A DNA stretch of 64,000 nucleotides from Acetobacter musti (GTDB lineage: Bacteria; Pseudomonadota; Alphaproteobacteria; Acetobacterales; Acetobacteraceae). Shown one piece after another: positions 7,649-17,213 of the stretch (position 1 is its first letter; each line of letters starts with the position of its first letter). The DNA is taken from assembly GCF_011516835.1 (NCBI RefSeq), contig NZ_WOTB01000010.1:62001-126000 (forward strand), read 5' to 3'. The notes below the pieces were generated by a model, which saw nothing but the letters and a program-made list of their open reading frames with translations, did not search any database and was not told the origin of the DNA. Made by a program: the position numbers and the translations under genes.

Positions 7649-8701
7649 ATGATCTCTCACCGCCTCGCCTCCCGCAGAACTCTTCTCGGCGCCGGCCTGT
7701 CCGGCGTCGCGGCTCTCGCAATCAGACCCGCTTCCGGCCAGAGCGCCGGACACGAGGAGATGTGCCACGCCGCGATTCCGGGCGAGGTCAGACCCCTTCC
7801 CGGCGCGCCGCGCAAAGTCACGATCGCCTGGAACGAGAACTCCGTCTGCGTCGCCGCCGTCCCGGTCGCGAAGGAAAAAGGCTTCTTCGCGCAACATAAT
7901 CTGGATGTCGATTATGTGAATTTCGGCGGCTCCACCGACCAGCTTCTCGAAGCCATCTCAACCGGCAAAGCCGACGCGGCGCCCGGCATGGCGCTGCGCT
8001 GGCTGAAACCGCTGCAACAGGGCTTCGACGTCAAACTCGTCGCCGGCCTCCATGCCGGATGCCTCTATCTGTCGGTGCCGGCCGACAGCGCAATCAGACA
8101 GCTCACCGATCTGAAGGGAAAAACAATCGGCGTGCCCGATATCGGTGGCCCGGAACGCAACTTTTTCTCAATCCGCCTGAAAGAAGCCGGGCTCGACCCG
8201 GAATCCGACGTCTCATGGCGCGCTTTTCCCACCGACCTGCTGCCTCTGGCCCTGCAGCGCGGCGACATCCAGGCCCTTTCAAACTCGGACCCGGTGAACT
8301 GGCTGCAAAAACGACAGTTCAGCCTGCGCGATATCGATACCAACATGACCGGAAAATGGGCGCACACCACATGCTGCGTGATTGGCGTTCGCGGCAGCCT
8401 CGTGCGGAACGAACCGGACGTCGCCCGCGCCATCACACGGGCCATTCTGGACGCCGGCGCGTGGCTCGCCTGCAACCCCGTCGAAGCCGGACAGATCTTC
8501 CACGCCTATTCGCCAAAAGCCTCCGCTGACGATCTCGGCGCCATGATCCGCGCCCAGGGCCACCATCACCAGACGCTGACCGGCTCCTTCCGCGACGAAA
8601 TCGCCACCTATGCGGAAGCCCTCAAAAATGTCGGCATCTTTCGCCCCTCTTTCGACACAGCCCGCTATGCGAGCCGCGTGACACAGGACCTGTTTGTGTA
8701 A
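7649..8701 (+). CDS. ABC transporter solute-binding protein, sulfonate/nitrate/taurine type
   Basis: A 350-residue exported binding protein of the NMT1/SsuA-like family. The N-terminus SRRTLLGAGLSGVAALAI is a Tat-type signal. The mature part shows the family pattern KEKGFFAQHNLDVDYVNFGG, the lobe-crossing segment LTDLKGKTIGVPD, and a C-terminal lobe with TNMTGKWAHTTCCVIG. It delivers an anionic substrate, probably an organosulfonate, to the permease and ATPase encoded next. Its stop overlaps the permease start (TAATG). No strong ribosome site precedes the ATG, so coupling to the flavin reductase gene 20 bases upstream is likely. Confidence 0.9.
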   Translation: MISHRLASRRTLLGAGLSGVAALAIRPASGQSAGHEEMCHAAIPGEVRPLPGAPRKVTIAWNENSVCVAAVPVAKEKGFFAQHNLDVDYVNFGGSTDQLLEAISTGKADAAPGMALRWLKPLQQGFDVKLVAGLHAGCLYLSVPADSAIRQLTDLKGKTIGVPDIGGPERNFFSIRLKEAGLDPESDVSWRAFPTDLLPLALQRGDIQALSNSDPVNWLQKRQFSLRDIDTNMTGKWAHTTCCVIGVRGSLVRNEPDVARAITRAILDAGAWLACNPVEAGQIFHAYSPKASADDLGAMIRAQGHHHQTLTGSFRDEIATYAEALKNVGIFRPSFDTARYASRVTQDLFV

Positions 8702-9690
8702 TGAGCGGAACGGATATCTCTCTTACCGATCGCATCGGCACCCGTCACCCGGACGCCGGAATCACCCGCAGACACCCCGCGATCCTCCCCTGGCTCCCCG
8801 GCCCCGTCTGGCTGGCTGACGCCCTCGTCACATGGCGCTGGCCGGACGCCGACGATTTCCCGGATACCACTCTTCTCGCGATCCTCTTTGCCGTTACCGG
8901 TATCGCCCTCCTCACAGCCGCCGCGACAGGGGTGCTGACGAAGCGGGCACCCTGGGCCACCGCGCTCGGTTCCGGCTTCGGAGCATGGGAAATCGCCCAG
9001 GCCAAACTCCTCAGCCTGCCACGGCCATTCTTCGGAACCCCCCAGGATCTGCTCGATGTTTTCATCACGGACTGGCACCGCCTCGGCGACAGTCTGCTGC
9101 ACTCGCTCGGACTGCTCGCCGCGGGCTACACCGTCGGGTCGCTGGCCGGCATCGCAACCGGCATCGGCCTCGGCCGGTCAAAGCGTTTTCGTTACTGGGT
9201 GCATCCGGTCCTGCGTGCGATCGGCCCGCTCCCGCCCGTGGCGCTGCTCCCGCTTACCTTCGTGCTGATCCCGTCGAGCTGGCTCGCCGGCGAGGCGCTC
9301 ATGGCGCTGGCTTCAGGATTCCCCGCCGCCATTCTCACATGGTCCGGCATCGCCGCAGTCGATCCCGCTTATTATGACGTCGCCCGCACCATGGGCGCCC
9401 GCGAGCGTTTCCTGACTCTCCGCGTCGCCCTGCCCGCCGCCATGCCACAGATTTTCGTCGGCCTGTTCATGGGGCTCGGCGCGTCCTTCGCCATGCTGAT
9501 CATCGCTGAAATGCTCGGCGTCAAAGCCGGGCTCGGATTTTACATGCAATGGGCTCAGGGCTGGGCCGCCTATCCGAACATGTACGCGGCGCTGATCGTC
9601 ATGTCCCTGATGTGCACCGGCCTGATCACGCTCCTGTTCAGGCTGCGGGATCGTATCCTCGTCTGGCAAAAGGATGGACTGAAATGGTAA
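8701..9690 (+). CDS. ABC transporter permease, sulfonate/nitrate/taurine type
   Basis: A 329-residue inner-membrane permease with about seven hydrophobic segments. The ATPase-contacting EAA loop is visible as ARTMGARERFLTLRVALPAA. It pairs with the binding protein at 7649 and the ATPase at 9684 to form one importer. The start overlaps the previous stop (TAATG) and the stop overlaps the next start (ATGGTAA), showing tight translational coupling. The first 70 or so residues add extra segments before the core domain, which is usual for SsuC/TauC-like proteins of this length. Confidence 0.9.
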   Translation: MSGTDISLTDRIGTRHPDAGITRRHPAILPWLPGPVWLADALVTWRWPDADDFPDTTLLAILFAVTGIALLTAAATGVLTKRAPWATALGSGFGAWEIAQAKLLSLPRPFFGTPQDLLDVFITDWHRLGDSLLHSLGLLAAGYTVGSLAGIATGIGLGRSKRFRYWVHPVLRAIGPLPPVALLPLTFVLIPSSWLAGEALMALASGFPAAILTWSGIAAVDPAYYDVARTMGARERFLTLRVALPAAMPQIFVGLFMGLGASFAMLIIAEMLGVKAGLGFYMQWAQGWAAYPNMYAALIVMSLMCTGLITLLFRLRDRILVWQKDGLKW

Positions 9691-10454
9691 CAACGCCAGC
9701 CACCAGCGGCCTCTCTCTCGGCCTTTCCGCCATCCGCCACGGCTATACCCTGGGCAGGGATTTCACAGCCGTCATCGGCGGCGTCACGCTGAACATCGCC
9801 GCCGGCGAGTTCGTGGCCCTTCTCGGCCCCTCTGGCTGCGGAAAATCGACACTGCTGCGTCTCATCGCGGGTCTCGAAGCCCCCCATGAAGGCGAAATCC
9901 TCGCGGACGGTCTTCCCGTTGCCGGACCGCATCCCGACCGCATCCTGATGTTTCAGGACCCGACGCTCTATCCGTGGCGCACGGTTCGCCAGAACGTCTC
10001 TCTGTCACAGGATATTTCGGGAAAGAAGGACGCCGCCGCCGTCGATGACATCATCTCCCTCGTCGGCCTCAGCGGTTTCGAACGCGCCTGGCCACACCAG
10101 CTCTCAGGCGGCATGGCCCAGCGCGCCGCGCTCGCCCGCGCCCTGATCAACCATCCGAAGCTTCTCCTCCTGGACGAACCGCTCGGCAAACTCGATGCGC
10201 TGACACGGCTTACAATGCAGACCGAACTGCATCGTCTGTGGAAAGAACGCGGGTTTACCGCCGTCATGGTCACGCACGATGTCGAGGAAGCCCTGTTCCT
10301 CGCAACCCGCATCGTCACACTCAGCGCCCGCCCCGCCCGGATCGTCTCCGATATCCAGGTTGATCTCCCCTTTCACCGCCATCGCGACGATCCGCAGGTC
10401 CTGCAGCTTCGGCGGGACATCCTGACCCGGCTCGGACACCGGGACGACTGGTAA
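9684..10454 (+). CDS. ABC transporter ATP-binding protein, sulfonate/nitrate/taurine type
   Basis: A 256-residue ABC ATPase with Walker A GPSGCGKST, a Q-loop in LMFQDPTLYPW, signature LSGGMAQR and Walker B LLLLDEPLGKLD. This is the SsuB/TauB pattern. It powers the importer of the two preceding genes. The start at 9684 was chosen because it overlaps the permease stop (ATGGTAA). A longer reading frame from 9549 would be embedded in the permease gene and lacks family similarity. An intergenic two-hairpin repeat follows about 60 bases after the stop and may end the transcript. Confidence 0.92.
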   Translation: MVTTPATSGLSLGLSAIRHGYTLGRDFTAVIGGVTLNIAAGEFVALLGPSGCGKSTLLRLIAGLEAPHEGEILADGLPVAGPHPDRILMFQDPTLYPWRTVRQNVSLSQDISGKKDAAAVDDIISLVGLSGFERAWPHQLSGGMAQRAALARALINHPKLLLLDEPLGKLDALTRLTMQTELHRLWKERGFTAVMVTHDVEEALFLATRIVTLSARPARIVSDIQVDLPFHRHRDDPQVLQLRRDILTRLGHRDDW

Positions 10455-10512
10455 CGGAGCCGCAGTCTTTCAGAGCCCCGCCCCGACAAAGAGCAATAAG
10501 ACTTTGAAAAAA

Positions 10513-10598
10513 TAAAGAAGTTTTTGGGTGCCGCCTTTTTTCAAAAAGGTGGCGTCTTCTGAAGCTTTTTGAAAAAAGCTTCACCAAAAACTTCTTTA
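10513..10598 (+). repeat. Repeat A, copy 1 (two-hairpin intergenic element)
   Basis: Two adjacent stem-loops (the GCCGCC/GGTGGC stem, then GAAGCTTTTTGAAAAAAGCTTC-type) are enclosed by 15-bp inverted ends TAAAGAAGTTTTTGG and CCAAAAACTTCTTTA. It lies 3' of the ABC ATPase gene. The downstream tail at about 10610-10640 (AGGCTGTTGAAAAAGTCTC) is related to the tails of the other copies. It may act as a terminator or mRNA stabiliser. Confidence 0.9.
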
Positions 10599-10606
10599 TA
10601 ATTTCA

Positions 10607-11310
10607 GGATGTGCCACGATGAGGCTGTTGAAAAAGTCTCCGGCGCCCGGAACACTTTAGTTTCACTGAATCTGCAGAACGACGAACACTCCTGGGAACA
10701 TGGAGTTCCGGACAATCAAAGCGCCTGGATTCAGCGAAAACTCTCATATTTGCGCTTATGAGACAGAGCCCTGCTCTGTTTCCTGTGCAAAGAATCCATG
10801 AGCGTCTTTAAAAAAGACGCCAAAAAAGCCTTCCGCACAGTTTACCGAAGACCGGCGACCGTAACCTCCTGTAAAAAGCACTTATATATTTTGCAAACAG
10901 GAAACCGGACAGGCTTTTCCTCTGCACAGAAAAGAACGTGTCACTTTAAAACACACTGCACACGATACCCCCTTTATCTCGCTGTTTTAACAAACCGGGA
11001 TCAAAGGGACTGTGTCCCTTTGTAGGGTTCGGGGCAAAGCCCCGAAAAGCGACAGCATCTGACTTACAAAACACATAAACACCTAAAAAACACGCAGCAA
11101 ACCGACATCCCGCTTTAGCGGACGTAAACTCATATATCACGTTTATTAAACGCATTTTCCTTTAATATACGATTAAATCCCTGTATACAGTAACGACCAT
11201 CCGGCCGGAAACGGACATCACACCCGCCACCGGCCCGAAGACATCTCCAGTTTCCGACCACCACACGCCCGGACACCGACCACAAAAACTCCCTCGCGCA
11301 GCACAGGATC
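10607..11310. other. Long intergenic region without a credible gene
   Basis: About 700 bases between repeat A copy 1 and the hydrolase gene. The only short reading frame (75 codons from 10798) is rich in Lys, Arg and Cys, has no family features, and runs into repeat B. The region is less GC-rich than the surrounding genes. It contains the repeat A tail and repeat B copy 1. Nothing else is supported. Confidence 0.6.
10989..11047 (+). repeat. Repeat B, copy 1
   Basis: A GC-rich intergenic element beginning AACAAACCGGGATCAAAGGG. It carries two stems: AAGGGAC/GTCCCTT and CGGGGC/GCCCCG. Related copies occur at 17214, 32357, 53200, 57981 and 58127, usually 50-400 bases from a repeat A copy. Confidence 0.85.
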
Positions 11311-11316
11311 TCCACG

Positions 11317-12030
11317 ATGACCCTATCGCCCGCAGCCTCGACGCCACCCCCTCCGGCAACCGGCCTCTTCCCGCACACCAATCGATCCCCGGCCGCCCTG
11401 CCTGACGATATCATCAGCGCCCTCTCCGGTTACGATATCATCATGGTGCCAGGCCTCGACGGCTCCGGGCCGCAGCACTGGCAGTCACACTGGGAAATCC
11501 TGTTCACAGAAAACAATCTTACCGTCGACCGGGTCCGGCAACATGACTGGCGCCACCCGGTCCGCGCTCACTGGCGCGCCGGTCTGACTGAGGCGATCCG
11601 CGGGCGCGATCAGCCGGTCCTGTTGCTCGCACACAGTCTCGGAGCCGTCCTCAGCGCCGGTTTTCGCCATCCCGCCATCGCCGGCGCCCTGCTCGTCGCT
11701 CCGGCTGACACAGAACAGTGCATCCATACCGATCGCGCCCGCATCAGGGATTTTTTACCCCTGCCAGCTACAGCTCCGGACTTTCCCGCTCTTGTCGTCG
11801 CCAGCAGAAACGACGAGTGGCTCTCATTTCCCCGGGCCCGCGCGCTCGCTGCTCAATGGAACGCTGAACTGTTCGACGCCGGAGCCGTCGGTCACATCGG
11901 CAATAAAGCAGGGCCTGGCGAATGGACAGACGGCTTCCGGGCGCTCCGGCGTCTCCTGGACATCATTGCCACCTCACCCCGGCCCTCGCACGAACACAGG
12001 CCCCGGCAAGCCGAAATCCGGATTTCATGA
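11317..12030 (+). CDS. Alpha/beta hydrolase, RBBP9/YdeN family
   Basis: A 237-residue serine hydrolase. The fold begins at IIMVPGLDGSGPQHWQSHW, a signature of the RBBP9/YdeN family. The nucleophile elbow is LLAHSLGAV, and the catalytic histidine is in VGHIGNKAG near the C-terminus. About 40 extra residues precede the usual 180-200-residue fold. AGGA lies upstream of the ATG. It lies 220 bases before the SsuA-like gene in the same direction. Homologues often sit beside sulfonate-uptake genes, so ester or amide hydrolysis of an imported sulfur compound is conceivable; the true substrate is unknown. Confidence 0.85.
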   Translation: MTLSPAASTPPPPATGLFPHTNRSPAALPDDIISALSGYDIIMVPGLDGSGPQHWQSHWEILFTENNLTVDRVRQHDWRHPVRAHWRAGLTEAIRGRDQPVLLLAHSLGAVLSAGFRHPAIAGALLVAPADTEQCIHTDRARIRDFLPLPATAPDFPALVVASRNDEWLSFPRARALAAQWNAELFDAGAVGHIGNKAGPGEWTDGFRALRRLLDIIATSPRPSHEHRPRQAEIRIS

Positions 12031-12250
12031 ATACAGCTAACGAGTATGACCGACATCACGCCGATATCCTGTCACTTCGACTATGCTCTGCCCCGTCCGG
12101 ATTCACCCCACCGGAAGATGCCCGGCCCAATGGCAGAAATCTGCCTCCCCCTGCGCGGCATCCTCTGACGCAACCGGATATCAGCACCCGCTCCGGTTAC
12201 GCCCTGACCATCAGACATCCGCAACAAACGGAAAACAGGAACCATAATCA

Positions 12251-13183
12251 GTGAGATGCAGCAGACGGACAATGTTACGGGCAACCGGCGCCGCTGCTCT
12301 GTTCCCGCTTCGTGGCCGCTCCGCGCATGCCGGAGCGAACATCATCCGTATCGGCTATCAGAAATACGGAACTCTCATTCTGCTGAAGGAAAAAGGCTTC
12401 CTGGAAGAAGCACTCGCTCCGCGCGGTGTAATCGTCCGATGGGCTCAGTTTCCCGCAGGACCACCCATGCTGCAGGCCATGGTGGCAGGCGCCCTGGATT
12501 TCGGCCAGACAGGAGACCTGCCACCGGTTTTCGCCGAAGCCAGCACTCCCGGAGCCCTCGTCTATGCCGGCCATGAGCCACCCGACGGCTCCAGCGAAGC
12601 CATCATCGTCCCCGCTTCGAGCCCAGTTCAGACCGTCGCCGATCTCGCCGGAAAGCGCATCGCGGTGACCCGCGGTTCCGACGCGCACTGGCTTCTGTTC
12701 GCCGCACTGAAAAAATACGGCATGTCCTTTCACGATGTCGAAGTTTCCTGGCTTCTTCCCGCCGCCGCCAGACCCGCCTTTGAAAACGGCACAGTCGATG
12801 CATGGGCAATCTGGGACCCGTACCTGTCCGCCGCCGGCACCGGCACCGGCACCGGCACCGGCACCGGCACCAGACAGATCATTACAGGCACCGATGTCGG
12901 CGCCGGTATGGAGTTCTGTCTGGCCCGCCGCGCGTTCGCGGAAACGAACCCGGAACTGCCTGAAACCGTTTATGCCGCAATCGCCCGATGTGACGCCTGG
13001 GCGCAGGAAAACAGGGCCGATGTCGTGCGCATCCTTGCAGCCAGCACCGGTCTGGCTGCCGACACCGTCAGACGATCCATCGAAAAAATCACGTTCGGCA
13101 TTCAGCGGATGACCCCCGACATCATGGCCCGCCAGCATGAGAAAGCCACGGTCCTCCGCGAGGCCGGGCTCCTGCCTTCATAG
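12251..13183 (+). CDS. ssuA: Aliphatic sulfonate-binding protein, SsuA-like
   Basis: A 310-residue exported binding protein of the SsuA family. A GTG start at 12251 follows AGGAA, and the N-terminus [15 protein letters not shown] resembles a Tat signal. Family landmarks are [22 protein letters not shown], then [28 protein letters not shown] and [21 protein letters not shown] perfect six-fold GGCACC repeat (12836-12871) encodes six Gly-Thr pairs in a loop around residues 196-207. No ssuB or ssuC follows; it may share the permease and ATPase encoded at 8701-10454. The ssuD gene starts 20 bases downstream. Confidence 0.88.
   Translation: MRCSRRTMLRATGAAALFPLRGRSAHAGANIIRIGYQKYGTLILLKEKGFLEEALAPRGVIVRWAQFPAGPPMLQAMVAGALDFGQTGDLPPVFAEASTPGALVYAGHEPPDGSSEAIIVPASSPVQTVADLAGKRIAVTRGSDAHWLLFAALKKYGMSFHDVEVSWLLPAAARPAFENGTVDAWAIWDPYLSAAGTGTGTGTGTGTRQIITGTDVGAGMEFCLARRAFAETNPELPETVYAAIARCDAWAQENRADVVRILAASTGLAADTVRRSIEKITFGIQRMTPDIMARQHEKATVLREAGLLPS
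12836..12871 (+). repeat. In-frame GGCACC microsatellite, six perfect units
   Basis: Six tandem copies of GGCACC inside the SsuA-like gene, encoding (Gly-Thr)6. Because the unit is six bases, gain or loss of units changes the protein by two residues without a frameshift. Such tracts are prone to replication slippage. Confidence 0.95.
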
Positions 13184-13202
13184 GAAAAGAGACAGCCGCA
13201 TC

Positions 13203-14357
13203 ATGACAGAGTCCGTACCGGAGAAAATAAACGTTCTGTGGTTCCTGCCCACCCACGGAGACGGGCGTTATCTCGGCACGTCGAAAGGAGGACGGCCGGC
13301 GGATATCCACTACCTCACACAGGTCGCGAAAGCTGCTGATCGTCTCGGTTATTATGGCGTTCTGCTCCCGACGGGCTCAAGCTGTGAAGACAGCTGGGTC
13401 ATCGCATCGGCAATCGCACCCTGGACAAGAAATCTGCGCTTCCTCGTCGCAGTAAGACCAGGCCTGCTCTCTCCCACACTGGCAGCCCGCATGACCGCCA
13501 CCCTGGACCGCATCTCCGACGGCCGCCTGCTCATCAACGTCGTCACCGGCGGCAATCCGGCGGAGAACGCCGGCGACGGGCTGCTCGCCGACCATGCGGA
13601 ACGCTACGAGATTACCGATGAATTTCTCTCGATCTATCGTGACCTTCTCAGAGGTGAAACCGTCACACGGAAAACGCGCCATTTCGACATCAGAAACGGA
13701 CATCTGACATTCCGCCCGCGTCAGAAGAACGGCCCGGAAATCTTTTTCGGCGGATCGTCCGAACCCGGCCAGCTTGTGGCGGCACAGTACGCGGACAAGT
13801 ATCTGACCTGGGGAGAACCGCCCGCCCAAGTCGCGGAAAAAATTGCCTCCGTCCGCGCCAGAGCGGCCGCCGCCGGACGACATATCTCCTTTGGAATCCG
13901 GCTGCATGTCATCGTGCGCGAAACAACCGAAGAAGCCTGGGCCGCGGCGGCCCGGCTGATCGAACATATTGACGACGAGACGATTGCACGGGCGCAGAAA
14001 GTATTCGCCGGCATGGATTCCGTCGGACAGACACGGATGCAGGCCCTGCATAACGGCTCGCGTGACCGGCTCGAAATCAGCCCGAATCTCTGGGCCGGTG
14101 TCGGGCTGGTGCGTGGCGGCGCCGGAACCGCCCTCGTCGGAGACCCGCAGACCATCGCCGAGCGTATCGATGAATATCGCAAAGCCGGGATCGATACTTT
14201 CATCTTTTCAGGATACCCGCATCTTGAGGAGGCCTGCCTCTTCGGCGAAATGGTGCTGCCCCTTCTCCCGCTCGCCCATCGTACCGGCTACGATGATGAC
14301 ATCGCCGGACAGGAAACAGCAGGCGAAATCATCGCCAATACCTATCGCCCTGACTGA
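13203..14357 (+). CDS. ssuD: Alkanesulfonate monooxygenase (FMNH2-dependent)
   Basis: A 384-residue enzyme that releases sulfite from C2-C10 alkanesulfonates using FMNH2 and O2. It matches E. coli SsuD closely: [10 protein letters not shown]-like start ([14 protein letters not shown]), active-site cysteine in [10 protein letters not shown] (Cys54 equivalent), [11 protein letters not shown] (Arg226/His228 equivalents), [18 protein letters not shown] (Arg297 region) and [12 protein letters not shown]. The C-terminus has about 15 extra residues. The ATG at 13203 was chosen over an upstream in-frame start inside ssuA because of the family N-terminus and the AGGAAAAGA ribosome site. The flavin reductase needed is probably that at 7089. 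Confidence 0.95.
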   Translation: MTESVPEKINVLWFLPTHGDGRYLGTSKGGRPADIHYLTQVAKAADRLGYYGVLLPTGSSCEDSWVIASAIAPWTRNLRFLVAVRPGLLSPTLAARMTATLDRISDGRLLINVVTGGNPAENAGDGLLADHAERYEITDEFLSIYRDLLRGETVTRKTRHFDIRNGHLTFRPRQKNGPEIFFGGSSEPGQLVAAQYADKYLTWGEPPAQVAEKIASVRARAAAAGRHISFGIRLHVIVRETTEEAWAAAARLIEHIDDETIARAQKVFAGMDSVGQTRMQALHNGSRDRLEISPNLWAGVGLVRGGAGTALVGDPQTIAERIDEYRKAGIDTFIFSGYPHLEEACLFGEMVLPLLPLAHRTGYDDDIAGQETAGEIIANTYRPD

Positions 14358-14414
14358 CACAATCTGAAGTGGACTCATCGCCGGCAAAACCGTCGCCAGC
14401 TTTCATCCACTCAC

Positions 14415-14439
14415 AACTGAGGTCCCGCAAACCTCAGTT
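14415..14439. terminator. Hairpin between convergent ssuD and kinase remnant
   Basis: Perfect 9-bp inverted repeat AACTGAGGT / ACCTCAGTT with a 7-base loop. It lies 58 bases after the ssuD stop and overlaps the stop of the kinase remnant on the other strand. There is no T-run on either side, so termination is only possible, not shown. Confidence 0.35.
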
Positions 14440-15072
14440 CACATAACGCCTCATGTTTTCCTGAACGAGTGTCCGCGTCAGCAGGGAAGAGACGCTGTCG
14501 TTCGACTCAACGGTCAGAGCCGCGACCACCATCCCGAAGCGGCAGGCATCCATCAGGCTGTTTCCTTCCGGAAGCGCGGAAAGCGTCCCGCCCACAAGCG
14601 CATCTCCCGCGCCGGTCACGTCAACCACCACCGCCCTCGGCGCCGGCAGAAACTGAAGATATCCCGGCTGCGCCAGAAGCAGACCATCACCCCCCTGCGT
14701 GCAGATCACTCCACCGGCACCCGCGGATAAAAGTGCCTTACAAATCCGCTCATCCGGAATCTCCGTCTCATCCGGCAATAACGCAGCCGCCTCCGCGCTG
14801 TTGGTGAAAAGCAGATCGACACCATGCAGCAGGCCCCGAAGTCTCCGGGCCTTGCTCCGCGACACGGTATTCACCGCCAGACTGAACTTTCCTGTCAGGC
14901 GCTGATGAAGAAGCCATTTCAACGTATCGCCAGGCAGATTGCAGTCAGCAAAAATCGGAAAGAAGACGCAATAACCGGCATTGACCGCACCAGGATTGCC
15001 GCGCGATCCCCATCCTGTTACGCTGACAGAACGTCCGGCACCTGTGTTTCCGTATCGACCGGCTTTTAACAC
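14434..15072 (-). pseudogene. 5'-truncated PfkB-family kinase, pseudouridine-kinase-like
   Basis: The reading frame encodes the C-terminal two-thirds of a PfkB-family carbohydrate kinase. It resembles the pseudouridine kinase group: FADCNLPGDTLKWLL, then LLFTNSAEAAALL and the catalytic/anion-hole motif VDVTGAGDALVGG, with Asp as base. Intact enzymes are about 300-370 residues. The first 100 or more residues (substrate lid and GG motif) are missing, and the N-terminal 35 residues here look unrelated. No matching N-terminal fragment was found upstream before the carboxylesterase gene begins. It is probably a deletion remnant. No pseudouridine glycosidase gene is nearby. Confidence 0.8.
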
Positions 15073-15259
15073 CGGGCGGCAAACTCATCATCTCTGCGGA
15101 GAAAAAACTGCCCCGAAACCGCTCCCGCCGTCATGTGCTGCAAACCGGAAAACGTCCGATAAACAGAAAACGCAGGATGCCCCGCCGCCACAGGCCAAAC
15201 GGAAACAGCGGGTTTCCACTGAAGGCATAGCGCCGGACTCCGCCCAGGAAAAACACACC

Positions 15260-16894
15260 ATGCACCACCCCGACACAGGATTTGTCCGGACGCTTCGTCC
15301 CGCTCTGACAGCCGCCCTTGTCGCCACTCTGACATCAGGCATATCCGGAACAGCGCTGGCACATTCCCCCGAAGTCTCCGCACCCGCGGGCGTAATCTCC
15401 GGTCTCAGTCAGGAAAATGGCGACACATTCCTCGGAATCCCCTACGCCGTCCCGCCCGTCGGACCTCTCCGCTGGCAATCCGCCATTCCCGCTCCGGCAG
15501 CATCTCATCCCATCAGCGCCATCACACAGCACGAGGGCTGTGCCGCCCTGATCAGCGGCGACGCCTTTGAAACGCATAATGAAAACTGCCTCTATCTGAA
15601 TGTCTATCGTCCCCGGATGTCAGCGCCACACGCACGGCTTCCCGTCGTCGTCTTCATCCATGGGGGTGCCAATCAGGCCGGCACACCCGCGATCTACGAC
15701 GGCGCGGCTTTTGCACAGACAACCCATTCGATCGTCGTCATTCCGGCGTACCGTCTTGGCATATTCGGCTTCCTGGCAATCTCCGGAGAACAGAAGAGCA
15801 GAAATCCGGACGGTGACCTCGCAGCCGGAGACATTGTCGCCGCTCTCCGATGGGTCCACACGAATATCGGGGCATTCGGCGGCAACCCCGAAAATGTAAC
15901 CCTGGCAGGCGAATCCGCCGGCGCCGCCAATGTCTGCGACCTGCTCACAGCCCCGGCATCGAGCGGGCTTTTCAGCCAGGCCATCATGGAAAGCGGTTTC
16001 TGTCCGGCACGCCCGTCTCTGGCCGTCATGCAGGCCGCCGGCGCGGGCGCAGCAAAAGAAGCCGGCTGCACGGGCCCATATCCGTTCGCCTGCCTGCGCA
16101 GTAAACCCGTAAAGACACTGCTGGAAAGCTGGAACACGGTCTGGACCCGGCCATTGCTGCGCCTGGAGAACGGACAGGAGGTGCCCCGCCCCCTCTTCCC
16201 CATGACGCCCTCCGGCTCATCCCTTCAGCCTGTCTCACCGGAAGTCGCCATCCGGTCCGGAGCATGGCACCACGTCCCCGTCCTCGTCGGTTTCAACCGC
16301 GACGAACTCCGCAGCTTTCTCGCCGGGTATTACCCGCTGTCGCCTGAAACCTATGCGACCATCCTCGACCGCGCCTATCCCGAGATCAAAAAAGATCTGA
16401 CAGCACTCTATCCACTGAAGAACGACGCATCTCCCGTCTACACACTGGCCGCCATCCGTACCGACCAGCTTTTCATCTGTCCCGCGCTTCGCGCCGCCTC
16501 GGCTCTCTCCTCTTCAACAACCGTCTCGGTTTACGAATTCGCCGACCGGACCGCGCCCCCCTTTCACTCCCTGGCCATGAAACTGCCTGCCCCCGAAGGC
16601 TTCGACCGGGGCGCGTCACACACCGCGGAACTGCCCTATCTGTTCGGCTACAAATCCGTTATCGGCCCGCTTTCAGCGGAACAGACAGAACTTTCACGAA
16701 AAATGATGGCAATGTGGCAGGCATTCGGCCAGCCCGATTCAGGCTGGTCACGCTGGACACAGGAAAATCCGGTCGTAACCGTCATCGCGGACAACAGATC
16801 AGGCGGCATCCAAAACCGGAACGATATCGCCGGACTGCATCACTGCGATTTCTGGGCAAATCATCCGCAGTTGCCGAATACTCTTTTCCCATGA
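15260..16894 (+). CDS. Secreted type B carboxylesterase
   Basis: A 544-residue carboxylesterase/lipase family protein that hydrolyses carboxylic esters. A signal peptide (TLRPALTAALVATLTSGIS, cleaved near residue 34 after TALA) sends it to the periplasm. The oxyanion loop is HGGANQAG (about residue 135), and the nucleophile is Ser219 in LAGESAGAAN. The acid residue is probably in GFNRDELRSF and the histidine in GASHTAELPYLFG. The start at 15260 has AGGA upstream and gives a clean signal peptide; the longer frame from 14981 does not. It is convergent with the TonB receptor gene. The substrate is unknown. Confidence 0.9.
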   Translation: MHHPDTGFVRTLRPALTAALVATLTSGISGTALAHSPEVSAPAGVISGLSQENGDTFLGIPYAVPPVGPLRWQSAIPAPAASHPISAITQHEGCAALISGDAFETHNENCLYLNVYRPRMSAPHARLPVVVFIHGGANQAGTPAIYDGAAFAQTTHSIVVIPAYRLGIFGFLAISGEQKSRNPDGDLAAGDIVAALRWVHTNIGAFGGNPENVTLAGESAGAANVCDLLTAPASSGLFSQAIMESGFCPARPSLAVMQAAGAGAAKEAGCTGPYPFACLRSKPVKTLLESWNTVWTRPLLRLENGQEVPRPLFPMTPSGSSLQPVSPEVAIRSGAWHHVPVLVGFNRDELRSFLAGYYPLSPETYATILDRAYPEIKKDLTALYPLKNDASPVYTLAAIRTDQLFICPALRAASALSSSTTVSVYEFADRTAPPFHSLAMKLPAPEGFDRGASHTAELPYLFGYKSVIGPLSAEQTELSRKMMAMWQAFGQPDSGWSRWTQENPVVTVIADNRSGGIQNRNDIAGLHHCDFWANHPQLPNTLFP

Positions 16895-17075
16895 CATTAC
16901 TTTTATAGTTGAAAACACAACCCGGCTTCTCATCTCTGAGGAACCGTTTCAAAAGCCTTCAACACATAAAAAGTCTTATAACAAACTGATGATGTTATAT
17001 TTTTCGAGTCCCGATCACCTGTTCGCTTCAGCCAGGACCAGAGGGCATTTAGCGATAAGCATTTAGTAAAAAACA

Positions 17076-17165
17076 ATAAAAGTTTTTGGGTGCCGCCTTT
17101 TTTCAAAAAGGCGGCGTGCTCTGAAGCTTTTTGAAAAAAGCTTCACCAAAAACTTCTTTATAATT
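17076..17165 (+). repeat. Repeat A, copy 2
   Basis: GCCGCCTTTTTTCAAAAAGG-type stem followed by GAAGCTTTTTGAAAAAAGCTTC, enclosed by AAAGTTTTTGG and CCAAAAACTT ends. It sits between the convergent carboxylesterase and TonB receptor genes. The tail TTTTCACAGGCAGGGCT follows. Confidence 0.9.
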
Positions 17166-17213
17166 TACATACGTTTTCACAGGCAGGGCTCCCCTTTTCA
17201 TCCCTTTTGACTT

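Noticed and set aside
10615-10640. Solo insertion-sequence end (AGGCTGTTGAAAAAGTCTC resembles some transposon termini)
   Set aside because: The same tail follows other repeat A copies in variant form, so it belongs to that repeat. No transposase or partner end is present.
10798-11025. 75-codon frame in the long intergenic region
   Set aside because: No ribosome site, no family features, runs into repeat B.
7089-14357. Sulfoquinovose monooxygenase (sulfo-ASMO) pathway
   Set aside because: SsuD-like enzyme, flavin reductase and importer fit, but no sulfoquinovosidase or the pathway's dedicated oxidoreductase was found.
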